DNA from: Niallia circulans
GTDB lineage: Bacteria > Bacillota > Bacilli > Bacillales > Cytobacillaceae
Assembly: GCF_003726095.1 (NCBI RefSeq)
Contig: NZ_CP026031.1
Span: forward strand, 558,001 to 622,000
Direction: 5' to 3'
Length of the DNA stretch: 64,000 nt
In this document: positions 17,248 to 27,073 of the stretch, piece by piece
How the letters are laid out: each line of letters begins with the position of its first letter
Position numbering within the stretch: the first letter of the stretch is position 1
Program-made: the position numbers and the translations under genes
The notes under the pieces: model-generated
Seen by the model: only the letters and a program-made list of their open reading frames with translations
Databases searched by the model: none
Told to the model about the DNA's origin: nothing

Positions 17248-17421
17248 TTATTTTATGATACGATAATTTTTATGGTTAACAACAGTTCTTTGCTCTAGCT
17301 CTAAATCGCGATAATTACTCATATAAGTCAAATCAACAATAACTGAATTTTCATTTACTTTTTCTACAATGCCTTGCAAGCCTCTAAATTCAATAATATT
17401 TCCAACCTCAGCTATTTTCAC
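17248..17421 (-). CDS. ykvS: YkvS family protein (DUF2187)
   Basis: 57 residues, starting at GTG with GGAGAG nine bases upstream. The sequence has the DUF2187 pattern: VGNIIEFRGLQGIVEKVNEN, then SVIVDLTYM and RTVVNHKNYRII, a small SH3-like beta barrel. B. subtilis ykvS lies between ykvI and ptsHI, the same place. The molecular role is not known. Confidence 0.85.
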   Translation of the reverse strand: MKIAEVGNIIEFRGLQGIVEKVNENSVIVDLTYMSNYRDLELEQRTVVNHKNYRIIK

Positions 17422-17890
17422 GCACAATCTCTCCTTATCATTCCAAAATTTATATAAATTCTGAATATAGTTTTCACTACTTCGAACTTATTCGTAAACA
17501 TATAAGTATATAAACTTACTAAATATATACTATGAAAATATGAATAAAATGTGTGTTACTAACTTTTTTGAAATAGGTTTAATGCTTGTTACTAAATAAT
17601 TAATTCTCCTTCATTAATAGGGAAACGCTGGTTAATCGAAAAATTATGTATTTTGTGTGAAAAGAAAGTGGTATAAGGAACCATTTTCTCGAATAACCGA
17701 TTATTCGACTATCCTTGATGATTAAAATGCATACACTTTTCTGATATTAGATGATATTATAACATAATTAGTAGAATTATACATAATAATATCAGAAATA
17801 GTTCCATAAAAAGGAATTATGCAGAATTCTTTACTTAAAGTCAAAAAGTAATTTAAAATATGGTCAAAAAAATAATGGAAAGGTTAATTG
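17422..17890. other. AT-rich intergenic region with two inverted repeats
   Basis: Two perfect inverted repeats are seen. CGAATAA-CCGA-TTATTCG lies at 17690-17707. TTTCTGATATTA (17738-17749) pairs with TAATATCAGAAA (17787-17798) across 37 AT-rich bases. Both are upstream of the small gene at 17891 and could be operators or folded leader RNA. Promoter elements are not clear. Confidence 0.5.
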
Positions 17891-18094
17891 GTGAAATGGA
17901 TGAATAAAGAAATAGTCGAAGAAATTTTAGATAAGTTAATGAAGAGAGAAATAGAAAGCTATCGAGTGAAAAAAGAAGATTTTCTTGCATTCCGATCAGA
18001 ATTAGTAAAGAGGGAAGATTTCAAACATTTTAAAGGAATTGCCGAAATAGGAGGAGATGTTACATATAAATATATGGATGAACCGAGAAGTTAA
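17891..18094 (+). CDS. Small conserved-looking hypothetical protein
   Basis: 67 residues. I do not recognise the family. The N-terminal two thirds are helical and highly charged (NKEIVEEILDKLMKREIESY, then KKEDFLAFRSELVKREDFKH), and the end GIAEIGGDVTYKYMDEPRS is glycine and aromatic rich. No membrane span. TTG, GTG and ATG starts are possible; AAAGG seven bases before the GTG at 17891 decides it. It is followed by a stem-loop and is therefore probably a real single-gene unit. Confidence 0.6.
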   Translation: MKWMNKEIVEEILDKLMKREIESYRVKKEDFLAFRSELVKREDFKHFKGIAEIGGDVTYKYMDEPRS

Positions 18095-18137
18095 ACTGTT
18101 GAAATAAATCGTTTCTATAGTATACATAGTGCATACA

Positions 18138-18170
18138 AACAAACCTCGCTTTTTTATAAGCGGGGTTTGT
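18138..18170. terminator. Stem-loop between convergent small gene and PilZ gene
   Basis: ACAAACCTCGCTT pairs with AAGCGGGGTTTGT (one mismatch) around a T-rich loop. T-runs are short on both strands, so termination efficiency is uncertain. Confidence 0.55.
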
Positions 18171-18217
18171 CAATAGATGTAAACGAAAATCTATTACTTG
18201 TGCTATTGAGGTGTATC

Positions 18218-18574
18218 TTAGTTCTCTATTCGTGAAAGTTCCTTCAGTCCCCTGATGATCTGCTGCTTGGCTTCCGGAGTTCCTGTCCCTTCAAAGCCAT
18301 ATTCATATAGGTTCCCGATCTTTTTCTTCCACGATATATGACCAGGCATTACTATTTCCCTTCCATTTAGAGGGAACTGTAGTTGTAAAAGTAATCGTGT
18401 ATCATCAGCTGGTAAGTCATATTCTGTTCGAAAACGTAACCCATTGGGGCTTATATTATTTATAGAAGCATGACCTTTACTAGAAAGAGTAGCTTCGTCA
18501 ACTTTTACAGTAAATGTAGCATCTATAAAATCAGTTAATTGATATCGAAAAGATTCTTTCCGGTTGTATCTCAT
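18218..18574 (-). CDS. PilZ-domain c-di-GMP-binding protein
   Basis: 118 residues forming a single PilZ domain. An N-terminal basic motif (RKESFR at 5-10) corresponds to the RxxxR site, with Lys in the first Arg place when strictly aligned, and NISPNG corresponds to the (D/N)xSxxG site. Such proteins bind c-di-GMP and act on motility or matrix targets. GAGGAG lies four bases before the ATG at 18574, so the longer frame is rejected. Two EAL-type proteins lie 13-18 kb away. The partner of this PilZ protein is unknown. Confidence 0.8.
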   Translation of the reverse strand: MRYNRKESFRYQLTDFIDATFTVKVDEATLSSKGHASINNISPNGLRFRTEYDLPADDTRLLLQLQFPLNGREIVMPGHISWKKKIGNLYEYGFEGTGTPEAKQQIIRGLKELSRIEN

Positions 18575-19233
18575 AATTCTCCTCACTTTAGTCCATGATC
18601 CAGTTAAAGCATTAATGTTTGTAGAAAAATGGCATTAATCTTGATAACGATTTAGTTTCCATTCTAAGTACATCTTAATAATGTTTACATAGAATTTACG
18701 TAACATGAAAGTTTTAATAATATTTAAGCTTGTTTAAGGAGATAATGCAATATATTTTTCAGTTTATATTGGTTTCTATGCAAATCCGTAACTGAATAAA
18801 AGTTTATAATATGGGGATTTTATAAAACAGGAATTAATCCCAAAATGGACTAATTCCCCTAAAATTCCCCATAAAGTTAACTATTTTTTGTCGTTTAGTA
18901 AATTTTGATTGTCTATATAACAAAGAAATGCTATTCTTTCATTTGAGATGTCTTTTTCAAAAACTTAAATTACCTGCCTATTTTGAACACTATCTTACAT
19001 GTTCTCATCTTTTTAGAAGATGCTATAAATGGTTGTAAAGAAAGTTTGTGTGCATAGACAATTAATTTTTTTTTCGACAAAATACATAGCTTTCAGTTTA
19101 CAATTGTAATATATAAATTATATATTATTTATGATAAACAATTGTTGGTTTATAATTAAGGTTGTTTAAGTTTGAAAAGTTTAGCTTATGTTAACATCTT
19201 ATAACTTAATCGATAAAGGAGAATGATTTTATT
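18575..19233. other. Long AT-rich region upstream of ptsH
   Basis: About 660 bases with no gene. Two small palindromes are seen near its end: TTACAATTGTAA (19098-19109) and AACAATTGTT (19137-19146). A possible promoter is TTTACA (19097) with TATATT (19121), 18 bp apart, overlapping the first palindrome. No ptsG and no GlcT antiterminator target is visible, unlike B. subtilis. Confidence 0.45.
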
Positions 19234-19500
19234 ATGGTAGAAAAACAATTTAAAGTTATTGCAGATACAGGAATTCATGCTAGACCGGCGACTCTTTTAG
19301 TACAAGCTGCTAGCAAGTTTGATTCAGATATTCAATTAGAATATAAAGAGAAAAAAGTGAATCTTAAATCGATTATGGGTGTTATGTCATTAGGTATTGC
19401 TCAAGGTGCTGATATTAAAATTATTGCTGAAGGTAACGACGAACAAGAAGCAATTAATGGATTACAAGAAACTTTAAATAAAGAAGGTTTGGCAGAATAA
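19234..19500 (+). CDS. ptsH: Phosphocarrier protein HPr
   Basis: 88 residues. The phospho-acceptor H15 lies in [10 protein letters not shown], and the HPr-kinase regulatory S46 lies in [11 protein letters not shown]. Both sites are intact, so it can pass phosphate to sugar permeases and, when phosphorylated on serine, act with CcpA in carbon control. Strong ribosome site AAAGGAGAATG. It overlaps ptsI by one base (TAATG), a translationally coupled pair. Confidence 0.97.
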   Translation: MVEKQFKVIADTGIHARPATLLVQAASKFDSDIQLEYKEKKVNLKSIMGVMSLGIAQGADIKIIAEGNDEQEAINGLQETLNKEGLAE

Positions 19501-21218
19501 TGAGTTTTTTACAAGGAATTGCTGCATCTAGTGGAATAGCCATTGCTAAAGCTTATCGCCTAGTTGAACCAGATCTTTCTTTTGAAAAGACTAGTGTGGA
19601 AAATGCAGAAAGTGAAATTTCTCGTTTTCAAGAAGCTTTAAATAAAGCGAAATCAGAATTAGAAGCTATTCGTGAAAAAGCTAATAAAGAGCTTGGTGCA
19701 GATAAAGCTGCTATTTTTGAAGCGCATTTATTAGTATTAAGTGATCCAGAATTAATTGCACCTATTGAAGACAAAATTAAAACAGATCTAGTGAACGCAG
19801 AATTTGCATTAAAAGAAACAACAGACATGTTTATTACGATGTTTGAATCAATGGATAACGAGTATATGCAAGAAAGAGCTGCAGATATTCGTGATGTAAC
19901 AAAACGTGTAATGTCTCACCTTTTAGGCGTACATTTAGCAAATCCAAGTATGATTTCTGAAGAAGTAGTTGTAGTTGCAGAAGATTTAACACCATCTGAT
20001 ACTGCACAACTTAACCGTCAATTTGTTAAGGGATTCACAACAGATATTGGTGGAAGAACATCTCACTCAGCTATCATGGCTCGTTCTTTAGAAATTCCTG
20101 CTGTTGTAGGGACAAAAAAAGCAACAGAAGAAATTAATAATGGCGATTTAGTCATTGTTGATGGATTAAAAGGAGAAATCCATGTTAATCCAACACCTGA
20201 AGTAGTCGAAAGCTATAAAAAAGTTGCTGAGCAATATGAACAGCAAAAAGCAGAATGGGCTAAGTTAGTGAATGAACAAACAGTAAGCTCTGACGGTGTT
20301 CATGTTGAACTTGCAGCAAATATCGGTACACCTAATGATTTAGAAGGGGTAACGAATAACGGTGCAGAAGCTGTCGGTTTATATCGTACAGAATTCTTAT
20401 ACATGGGAAGAGATCAGCTTCCAACAGAAGATGAGCAATTTGAGTCTTATAAAGCTGTTCTTGAAGGCATGAAAGGGAAGCCAGTTGTTGTTCGTACATT
20501 AGATATTGGTGGAGATAAAGAATTACCTTATTTAGATCTGCCAAAAGAAATGAACCCATTCTTAGGTTTCCGTGCAATTCGTCTTTGCTTAGAGGAGAAA
20601 GATATTTTCCGTACGCAATTAAGAGCATTGCTGCGTGCAAGCTCATATGGAAATCTAAAAATCATGTTCCCAATGATTGCTACATTAAATGAATTCCGCG
20701 CAGCTAAAGCTCTTTTAGAAGAAGAAAAGGCTAATTTAGTGTCTGAAGGCGTTAAAGTTGCAGACAAAATCGAACTAGGAATCATGGTGGAAATTCCTTC
20801 TACAGCAGTGCTTGCAGATCAATTTGCGAAAGAAGTTGACTTCTTTAGCATTGGAACAAATGATTTAATCCAATATACAATGGCTGCAGACCGTATGAAC
20901 GAACGCGTTTCATACCTTTACCAACCATACAATCCTTCTATTCTGCGTCTTGTTAAAATGGTTATTGATGCAGCACATAAAGAAGGTAAATGGGCAGGTA
21001 TGTGTGGAGAGATGGCAGGAGATGAAACGGCTATTCCTTTATTATTAGGATTAGGCTTAGATGAATTCTCTATGAGTGCTACATCCATCTTAAAAGCAAG
21101 ATCACAAATTCTAAATCTTTCTAAAGCAGAAATGGAAGAGTTAGCAGAAAAAGCATTACAAATGTCTACAACGGAAGAAGTTATGGAAGCAGTTAAAGCT
21201 GCTGCAAAACTTTCTTAA
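19500..21218 (+). CDS. ptsI: PTS enzyme I
   Basis: 572 residues, the usual length. The active-site H189 is in [12 protein letters not shown], and PEP-binding motifs such as [10 protein letters not shown], the [13 protein letters not shown] block, GIMVEIPS and the C-terminal MCGEMAGD are intact. It transfers phosphate from PEP to HPr in the cytoplasm. It overlaps ptsH by one base and has the strong codon bias of highly expressed genes. Confidence 0.97.
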   Translation: MSFLQGIAASSGIAIAKAYRLVEPDLSFEKTSVENAESEISRFQEALNKAKSELEAIREKANKELGADKAAIFEAHLLVLSDPELIAPIEDKIKTDLVNAEFALKETTDMFITMFESMDNEYMQERAADIRDVTKRVMSHLLGVHLANPSMISEEVVVVAEDLTPSDTAQLNRQFVKGFTTDIGGRTSHSAIMARSLEIPAVVGTKKATEEINNGDLVIVDGLKGEIHVNPTPEVVESYKKVAEQYEQQKAEWAKLVNEQTVSSDGVHVELAANIGTPNDLEGVTNNGAEAVGLYRTEFLYMGRDQLPTEDEQFESYKAVLEGMKGKPVVVRTLDIGGDKELPYLDLPKEMNPFLGFRAIRLCLEEKDIFRTQLRALLRASSYGNLKIMFPMIATLNEFRAAKALLEEEKANLVSEGVKVADKIELGIMVEIPSTAVLADQFAKEVDFFSIGTNDLIQYTMAADRMNERVSYLYQPYNPSILRLVKMVIDAAHKEGKWAGMCGEMAGDETAIPLLLGLGLDEFSMSATSILKARSQILNLSKAEMEELAEKALQMSTTEEVMEAVKAAAKLS

Positions 21219-21258
21219 ATAAACAGGTTTATCCTTAAAAATAGTGGGTATAAATAAA

Positions 21259-21350
21259 AATAGCATAAGCTCTTTTTACAAGTTAGCTTAACGCTATTCT
21301 CATTTTCCCCTTATTTGAACTGACTAGATGACTCTAGTCAGTTTTTTTTT
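21259..21350 (+). terminator. Two successive hairpins ending the ptsHI transcript
   Basis: The first hairpin, AATAGCATAAGCT against AGCTTAACGCTATT (21259-21298), has only a weak T flank. The second, AACTGACTAGA-TGAC-TCTAGTCAGTT (21318-21342), is perfect and is followed by eight further T residues. The second is the main terminator. The rest of the gap to 21576 shows nothing else firm. Confidence 0.88.
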
Positions 21351-21576
21351 GCCTATCTTTAACGTTTCATCCATACATGAAAAGGAAAGACGGAGGCAAA
21401 ATACAAATATTCTATTGTTTTTTTAGACAGGTTTATAGAAATTAAATAATGGGAAGGGGTTTTAAATAGAAGTATGCCACTATACATATGAACAGAGAAC
21501 AGTTTATTTGTTCCATTTCATCATTGTCAAAAAAGGAGTTAATAAGGCGGAACAATAAGGAGTTGAATAAAGTCAC

Positions 21577-24225
21577 GTGGAATTTTATCAAAAGGATAAA
21601 GAAGCAGTATTAAAAAATTTACAGTCATCTGAACAAGGACTATCAACAGACAAAGTAAAAGAAATTTTGGAAAATGAGGGTTACAATGAGCTTCAAGATA
21701 AAGAAAAAGTACCAACTTGGAAGCTCTTTTTAGAAACATTTAAAGACCCAATGGTTATTGTCTTATTACTAGTAATTATTATCCAATTAATCATGGGTAA
21801 ATTTGTAGAATCTCTTATTATCTTTTTAGTGTTATTGCTAAATTCTGTTATTAGTGTGATTCAAACAAAAAAGGCAGAAAGTTCTTTAGATGCTTTGCGT
21901 AATATGAGCGCACCGGAGGCAAAAGTAAGGCGAGATAATACCAATATCACCATTCCTGCACGGGAGTTAGTTCCAGGAGATATCGTCTTTCTAGAAGCTG
22001 GTGATTTTATCCCCGCAGATGGACGTATTTTAGAAAGTGGTTCTCTGAAAGTAAACGAAGGAATGTTAACAGGGGAATCAGAAGCTATTGAAAAACAAGA
22101 AAAAGTAATAGACGAGGAAGCAGCACTTGGCGACCGGATTAATATGGTATACAGTAGTTCACTAGTCGTTTATGGCCGAGGGATCTTTGTTGTAACCGGC
22201 ACTGGGGAAAAAACGGAAATTGGTAAAATTGCTGATATGCTTAATAAAGCAGAGGAAAAGCAAACACCATTACAACAGAAGCTTGCAGAATTTAGTAAAA
22301 AATTAGGAGTAGGAATACTTCTCTTATCTATTCTTATTTTTGCTATTCAAGCATTAAGGATATGGTTAGGAGATGGAAATGTTGATGTTACAACTTCTAT
22401 TCTTAATGCGTTACTATTTGCCGTAGCCGTAGCCGTAGCGGCTATTCCAGAAGCTTTATCATCTATTGTAACCATTGTCTTGTCGGTTGGAACCAATAAA
22501 ATGGCAAAACAGAGTGCTATTATACGAAAATTGCCTGCAGTCGAGACGCTAGGTTCTACCAGTGTGATATGTACAGATAAAACTGGAACACTGACACAAA
22601 ATAAAATGACTGTAACCGATTATTTTATACCGGAAGGAGAAAGAGAACATTTACCACCAGATCCTTCCCAATGGAATCATTCAGAAACTTTTTTACTAAA
22701 TATAGCTGTATTATGTAATGATTCGTACATTAATAAAGAAAATAGAGAAGTGGGAGATCCCACAGAAGTAGCGCTTATTAACTTTTATAATGATGGTAAA
22801 AGAAATTATGAACAAATTCGCTCTAGATATCCGAGAGAAGCAGAATTACCGTTTGATTCGGATCGCAAACTAATGTCTACGATTCATACCATTGATAATA
22901 AACGTTTCATGCTTGTAAAAGGTGGCCCAGATGTTATGTTTAACCGGGCGACAAAAATATTAGTAAATGAAAGGGAAGAACCTTTTACAAATGAATGGTT
23001 AAAGAAACTGCAGGAGGCTAATGAGGATTTTTCCAATCAAGCTTTAAGAGTTCTTGCATATGGATATAAGCATGTACCTAATGATAAGACAATTATAACG
23101 GAAGAAGATGAATCGGAACTCATCCTTGTTGGTTTAACGGCGATGATGGATCCACCACGTGAAGCTGTTTATGGATCGATTGAGCAAACAAAAGATGCGG
23201 GGATTCGAACAGTAATGATTACAGGAGATCATAAAACTACCGCACAAGCCATTGGTCGTAAAATCGGCTTGATGGAGGATAATGATATTGCTTTAACGGG
23301 GCAAGAATTAGATGCATTATCAGAAGAAGAACTGAATCAAAAATTAGAACAAATTTCTGTCTATGCACGTGTTTCTCCAGAAAATAAAATTCGCATTGTG
23401 CGAGCTTGGCAAAAGAAAAATCGAATTGTTGCTATGACAGGTGATGGTGTTAATGATGCGCCAGCATTAAAACAGGCAGACATCGGTATTGCAATGGGAA
23501 GCGGGACAGATGTTGCCAAAGATTCAGCTGACATGATTCTTACGGATGATAACTTTGTTTCGATTGTAAATGCTGTAGGAGTAGGAAGAACTGTTTTTGA
23601 CAATATCAAAAAATCAATTGGCTATTTGTTTGCAGGGAACTTCGGCGCTATTATAGCGATCTTGTTTGCAGTGATTGCAGGATGGGCAAATCCCTTTACA
23701 GCATTACAATTATTATTTATAAACTTAGTAAATGACTCCTTACCAGCCATTGCTCTTGGAATGGAGAAATCAGAGCCTGGTGTAATGAAGCGAAAACCTC
23801 GAGACGTCAAAGAAGGAATTTTTGCAGGTGGGACGCTTCGGGCGGTTGTTGTAAGAGGGGTATTAATTGGGATTGCGGTAATTATCTCTCATTATATTGG
23901 TTTACAGCATTCAGATGAATTAGGAGTAGCGATGGCTTTTACCACGTTAATCCTTTCTCGTTCCTTGCAAACCTTTGCTGCGCGTTCTAGCACCCAAACA
24001 ATCATTGGAGTCGGATTATTTTCTAATAAATATGTATTAGGAGCAGTAGGTATTTGTTTCTTACTTTATTTAGTTACTATCCTGCCTTTTGCTAGAGAAG
24101 TGTTCGCCATTCCTGATTCCTTTGGCTTAAATGAATGGTTAATTGCAGCTGGATTGGCCATCGGAGCAGTAATAGCAATGGAAATACTGAAAATGCTTCT
24201 TGTGCGGGTATTACGTAATAAGTAA
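21577..24225 (+). CDS. Calcium-type cation-transporting P-type ATPase (type II)
   Basis: 882 residues with the P-type ATPase plan: N-terminal cation ATPase domain, M1-M4, the actuator motif LTGESEA, the phosphorylated D334 in CTDKTGTLTQNK, the nucleotide domain, the MITGDH and GDGVNDAPALKQADIG motifs, then M5-M10. PEAL in M4 and NLVNDSLPAIALG in M6 are the ion-site motifs of the SERCA/PMR1 class, so calcium (possibly manganese) export is expected. B. subtilis YloB is the nearest relative I can name. It begins at GTG; AAGGAG is 14 bases upstream, unusually far. It is not part of the syntenic set and may be a local insertion. Confidence 0.85.
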   Translation: MEFYQKDKEAVLKNLQSSEQGLSTDKVKEILENEGYNELQDKEKVPTWKLFLETFKDPMVIVLLLVIIIQLIMGKFVESLIIFLVLLLNSVISVIQTKKAESSLDALRNMSAPEAKVRRDNTNITIPARELVPGDIVFLEAGDFIPADGRILESGSLKVNEGMLTGESEAIEKQEKVIDEEAALGDRINMVYSSSLVVYGRGIFVVTGTGEKTEIGKIADMLNKAEEKQTPLQQKLAEFSKKLGVGILLLSILIFAIQALRIWLGDGNVDVTTSILNALLFAVAVAVAAIPEALSSIVTIVLSVGTNKMAKQSAIIRKLPAVETLGSTSVICTDKTGTLTQNKMTVTDYFIPEGEREHLPPDPSQWNHSETFLLNIAVLCNDSYINKENREVGDPTEVALINFYNDGKRNYEQIRSRYPREAELPFDSDRKLMSTIHTIDNKRFMLVKGGPDVMFNRATKILVNEREEPFTNEWLKKLQEANEDFSNQALRVLAYGYKHVPNDKTIITEEDESELILVGLTAMMDPPREAVYGSIEQTKDAGIRTVMITGDHKTTAQAIGRKIGLMEDNDIALTGQELDALSEEELNQKLEQISVYARVSPENKIRIVRAWQKKNRIVAMTGDGVNDAPALKQADIGIAMGSGTDVAKDSADMILTDDNFVSIVNAVGVGRTVFDNIKKSIGYLFAGNFGAIIAILFAVIAGWANPFTALQLLFINLVNDSLPAIALGMEKSEPGVMKRKPRDVKEGIFAGGTLRAVVVRGVLIGIAVIISHYIGLQHSDELGVAMAFTTLILSRSLQTFAARSSTQTIIGVGLFSNKYVLGAVGICFLLYLVTILPFAREVFAIPDSFGLNEWLIAAGLAIGAVIAMEILKMLLVRVLRNK

Positions 24226-24230
24226 AAGAA

Positions 24231-24289
24231 AAAACTACCTAGTATTATCCAATTGGTTTAGAAAGATTGGGATATTGGGTAGTTTTTTT
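24231..24289 (+). terminator. Terminator of the P-type ATPase gene
   Basis: AAAACTACC pairs with GGTAGTTTT at the base of a longer imperfect hairpin (inner TCCAAT / ATTGGG), followed by TTTTTTC. Confidence 0.8.
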
Positions 24290-24386
24290 CTATTAGCAGT
24301 TTTCAATCTTATATAGAAGAATTATACATGCTTTCATGATACTATTAGAAAAAGAAAGTTATTTGCCAAAAAAGGGAGAGGATCGG

Positions 24387-25262
24387 ATGTTGGCGAAAGA
24401 AACAACTATAATTGGTTTTATTGGTACTGGTGTAATGGGAAAAAGTATGGCAAGCCATTTATTGCATGCAGGATATCCTGTTATGGTGTATAACCGTACG
24501 AAAGCAAAGGCAGACGAACTAGTAGCTGCTGGAGCAGAATGGGCAGACAGTCCCTATGAAATTGCTTTAAAAGCAAATGTCATTATTACAATTATTGGTT
24601 ATCCGAAAGATGTAGAGGAAATATATTTAGGAGAACTAGGATTAATTAACAATGCCAAAGAAAATACATATTTAATCGATATGACCACCTCCACTCCTAG
24701 TCTTGCTAAGAAAATATATGAAGAGGCGAAAAAGAAAAATATATATGCAGTAGATGCCCCTGTAAGTGGTGGAGATGTAGGGGCAAGAGAAGGAAAGTTA
24801 TCCATTATGGTAGGTGGGGAAGAAGCGGTTTTCCAACAGCTTCTGCCTCTATTCGAGATACTGGGCACTAATATTGTCTATCAAGGGTCTGCAGGTTCTG
24901 GTCAACATACGAAAATGTGTAATCAAATTGCCATTGCTTCTACAATGATTGGTGTAAGTGAAGCTATCGTTTATGCGCAAAAAGCGGGACTAGATCCTGA
25001 AAAAGTATTGCAGAGTATCTCAAGCGGAGCCGCGGGGAGCTTTTCCTTAAGTAATTTAGCACCTAGAATGATAAAAGGGGATTTTGAACCAGGATTTTAT
25101 ATCAAGCATTTTATAAAAGATATGAGAATTGCCCTTAAAGAAGCAGAGGAAATGCAAATGGAAACACCAGGATTATCTCTTGCGGAAACATTGTACAGCC
25201 GCTTGTCAGCAAAAGGAGAAGATGAGAGCGGAACACAAGCTTTATATAAATATTGGGATTGA
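24387..25262 (+). CDS. ykwC: 3-hydroxyisobutyrate dehydrogenase-family oxidoreductase (YkwC)
   Basis: 291 residues. An N-terminal Rossmann fold (IGFIGTGVMGKSMA), the substrate motif DAPVSGGDVGAREG, and the catalytic lysine in GSGQHTKMCNQI mark the beta-hydroxyacid dehydrogenase family. The true substrate of YkwC is not established. The ATG at 24387 is preceded by GGGAGAGG and gives the family length; the upstream ATG at 24336 is rejected. B. subtilis has ykwC just before patA, as here. Confidence 0.85.
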   Translation: MLAKETTIIGFIGTGVMGKSMASHLLHAGYPVMVYNRTKAKADELVAAGAEWADSPYEIALKANVIITIIGYPKDVEEIYLGELGLINNAKENTYLIDMTTSTPSLAKKIYEEAKKKNIYAVDAPVSGGDVGAREGKLSIMVGGEEAVFQQLLPLFEILGTNIVYQGSAGSGQHTKMCNQIAIASTMIGVSEAIVYAQKAGLDPEKVLQSISSGAAGSFSLSNLAPRMIKGDFEPGFYIKHFIKDMRIALKEAEEMQMETPGLSLAETLYSRLSAKGEDESGTQALYKYWD

Positions 25263-25309
25263 AAAAACAGCTTCTAATCGGTGAAAGCCAAGATTAGAAG
25301 CTGTTTTTT
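25262..25309. terminator. Bidirectional terminator between ykwC and patA
   Basis: An 18-bp perfect stem (AAAAAACAGCTTCTAATC / GATTAGAAGCTGTTTTTT) with a 12-nt loop. It overlaps the last base of ykwC and the stop codon of patA. Confidence 0.92.
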
Positions 25310-26465
25310 ATTTTGCTAGATGTAGTTTTATATATTCCTCTAATCGATTACAAGCCTCTTCCAATGTTTCCATAGAATAGGCAAAGGAAATTCGAAAATA
25401 TCCTTCCCCTAATTCAGAAAAAGCACTTCCAGGAACAACCGCTAGATTTACTTTATCGACTAGATCAAGGCAAAAATCAAAAGAATTCAATTTAGTTGTT
25501 GGAACTTTTATGAAGAAGTAAAACGCCCCATCTGGCATGACTACATCCAATCCGATAGAGGACAAGCGATCATACACATATTTTCTTCTTCTTTGATAAT
25601 CTTCTCTCATAGGTGCTGCATCATTAATACCAACAGTTAAAGCTTCTAATGCCGCTTTTTGCGAGATTGAAGAGGCACAAGTTACATTATATTGATGGAC
25701 TTTAAGGATTTGTTGACAAAGATAGGAAGGAGCAAATAATAGACCAACTCTCCATCCAGTCATGCTATGTGATTTAGAAAGACCATTAATCACAATAGTT
25801 TGTTCGCGTAGATATTGAGCAATGGATACATGCTCTTGATCATATAATAATTCACTGTATATTTCATCGGCTAAAATAAAGATATCTTTTCCTTTAATTA
25901 GGGCTGCAATCTCCTTGATTTCTTCTTTTGTTAGGCTGACACCTGTTGGATTTGATGGATAGGGTAAGACGATACATCTTGTTCTTTCCGTGATATATTT
26001 TTTTATGACCTCAGCTGTAAAGCGGAAAGACGTATGACGAATATCAGCATGCACAGGAATCGCACCACATAAACGAATAATTGGTTCGTATCCAGGATAT
26101 ACAGGTCCTGGCAGGATGACCTCCACTCCATCGTCGAGAATCGTTCGAAATGTAACATCAATAGCTTCGCTAGCTCCCACGGTAACAATCACTTCTTTGG
26201 AAGGATCATAAGAAAGATTATATTTTGTATTTACAAATTGAGATGCCGCTTCCCGTAACGCAAGGTCTCCAGCATTATGTGTATAGGAAGTATAGTTTTC
26301 ATCAATGGAGGTTTTTGCTGCCTCTTTAATATGTAGTGGAGTAGGAAAATCGGGCTGGCCAATGGTTAAAGAAACCATTCCTTTTTTTCCAGCGACCATA
26401 TTAGCGAACTTTCTGATACCAGAAATCTCAATATTTTTAACTTTTTTATTGATTAAATGTTCCAT
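25308..26465 (-). CDS. patA: N-acetyl-L,L-diaminopimelate aminotransferase (PatA)
   Basis: 385 residues, PLP aminotransferase class I/II. The PLP lysine is K231 in NGLSKSHSMTGWRVG, with YPSNPTG and ADEIYSELLY motifs. PatA makes N-acetyl-LL-diaminopimelate from the keto acid in the acetylase branch of lysine and peptidoglycan synthesis. The other branch genes, dapH and dapL, are at 40-42 kb in this window, which supports the call. AGGAGA precedes the ATG. Confidence 0.85.
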   Translation of the reverse strand: MEHLINKKVKNIEISGIRKFANMVAGKKGMVSLTIGQPDFPTPLHIKEAAKTSIDENYTSYTHNAGDLALREAASQFVNTKYNLSYDPSKEVIVTVGASEAIDVTFRTILDDGVEVILPGPVYPGYEPIIRLCGAIPVHADIRHTSFRFTAEVIKKYITERTRCIVLPYPSNPTGVSLTKEEIKEIAALIKGKDIFILADEIYSELLYDQEHVSIAQYLREQTIVINGLSKSHSMTGWRVGLLFAPSYLCQQILKVHQYNVTCASSISQKAALEALTVGINDAAPMREDYQRRRKYVYDRLSSIGLDVVMPDGAFYFFIKVPTTKLNSFDFCLDLVDKVNLAVVPGSAFSELGEGYFRISFAYSMETLEEACNRLEEYIKLHLAK

Positions 26466-26532
26466 AACAAGTCTCCTATCGTAACGTATTCTATTATGAT
26501 ATCAAAAGCGATGATTGTTTTAAATACATAAA

Positions 26533-26573
26533 CAAATAAAAAGAGCAGGGTATAGAAGAATCTATCCCTGCTC
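26533..26573 (-). terminator. Terminator of the 63-codon minus-strand gene
   Basis: GAGCAGGG-T-ATAGA pairs with TCTATCCCTGCTC (26543-26573), followed on the minus strand by TTTTTATTTG. It lies between patA and the small gene, whose transcript it would end. Confidence 0.8.
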
Positions 26574-26598
26574 CAAGCTTGCTCTAATATATATTTAA

Positions 26599-26790
26599 TT
26601 AGTAACCATAATCCCAATCAACGTCTTCCTCCATTAATAAAAGTTGTTCATGGTTTGATTGATTCAGATGATTTTCTAAAGGCTGTTTCCGATTGTCCAT
26701 TTTATCTGTTTTTTTCCATATCTCTAAATCGATATTTTCTAGAAAAGTTACCGTTAAGTCATCGTGAAAAAGAATTGCAGTACCCTTCAT
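26599..26790 (-). CDS. Small hypothetical protein
   Basis: 63 residues, not recognised. It starts MKGTAILFHDDLTVTFLENI, then a polar middle, and ends in an acidic tail (EEDVDWDYGY). No membrane span or cysteine pair. AGAGAGGACGAG lies about ten bases upstream of the ATG, and a dedicated terminator follows, which together make a real gene more likely than a chance frame. Confidence 0.55.
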   Translation of the reverse strand: MKGTAILFHDDLTVTFLENIDLEIWKKTDKMDNRKQPLENHLNQSNHEQLLLMEEDVDWDYGY

Positions 26791-27073
26791 TGTGTACTCG
26801 TCCTCTCTTTAATTAGTTAAATAATTTACGGTTTTCTTCCTTCACAACTTACACTATTAGCGTATTCTAATAACATAAAATCGTCTAGGTTTTTGTTTGA
26901 TATTTCACAAATTAGAAAAAAACAAATAAACATTTTATGAACTTTTTAAGCAAAGAAGCAGGATGGTTTTTCTAATGTTTATTAATTGTAATTCAACCAG
27001 TACCAGTCATTTCATAAAAAAGGTTGTTTAGAAAATAAATACCATTTATCATATTAGAAGGAGGGGAAAATAA

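Noticed and set aside
17835..17874. CtsR-like heptads AGTCAAA and GGTCAAA before the gene at 17891
   Set aside because: They are 16 bases apart instead of three, so they do not form a CtsR operator.
20332..20646. 104-codon minus-strand frame inside ptsI
   Set aside because: A shadow of a highly expressed, strongly biased gene.
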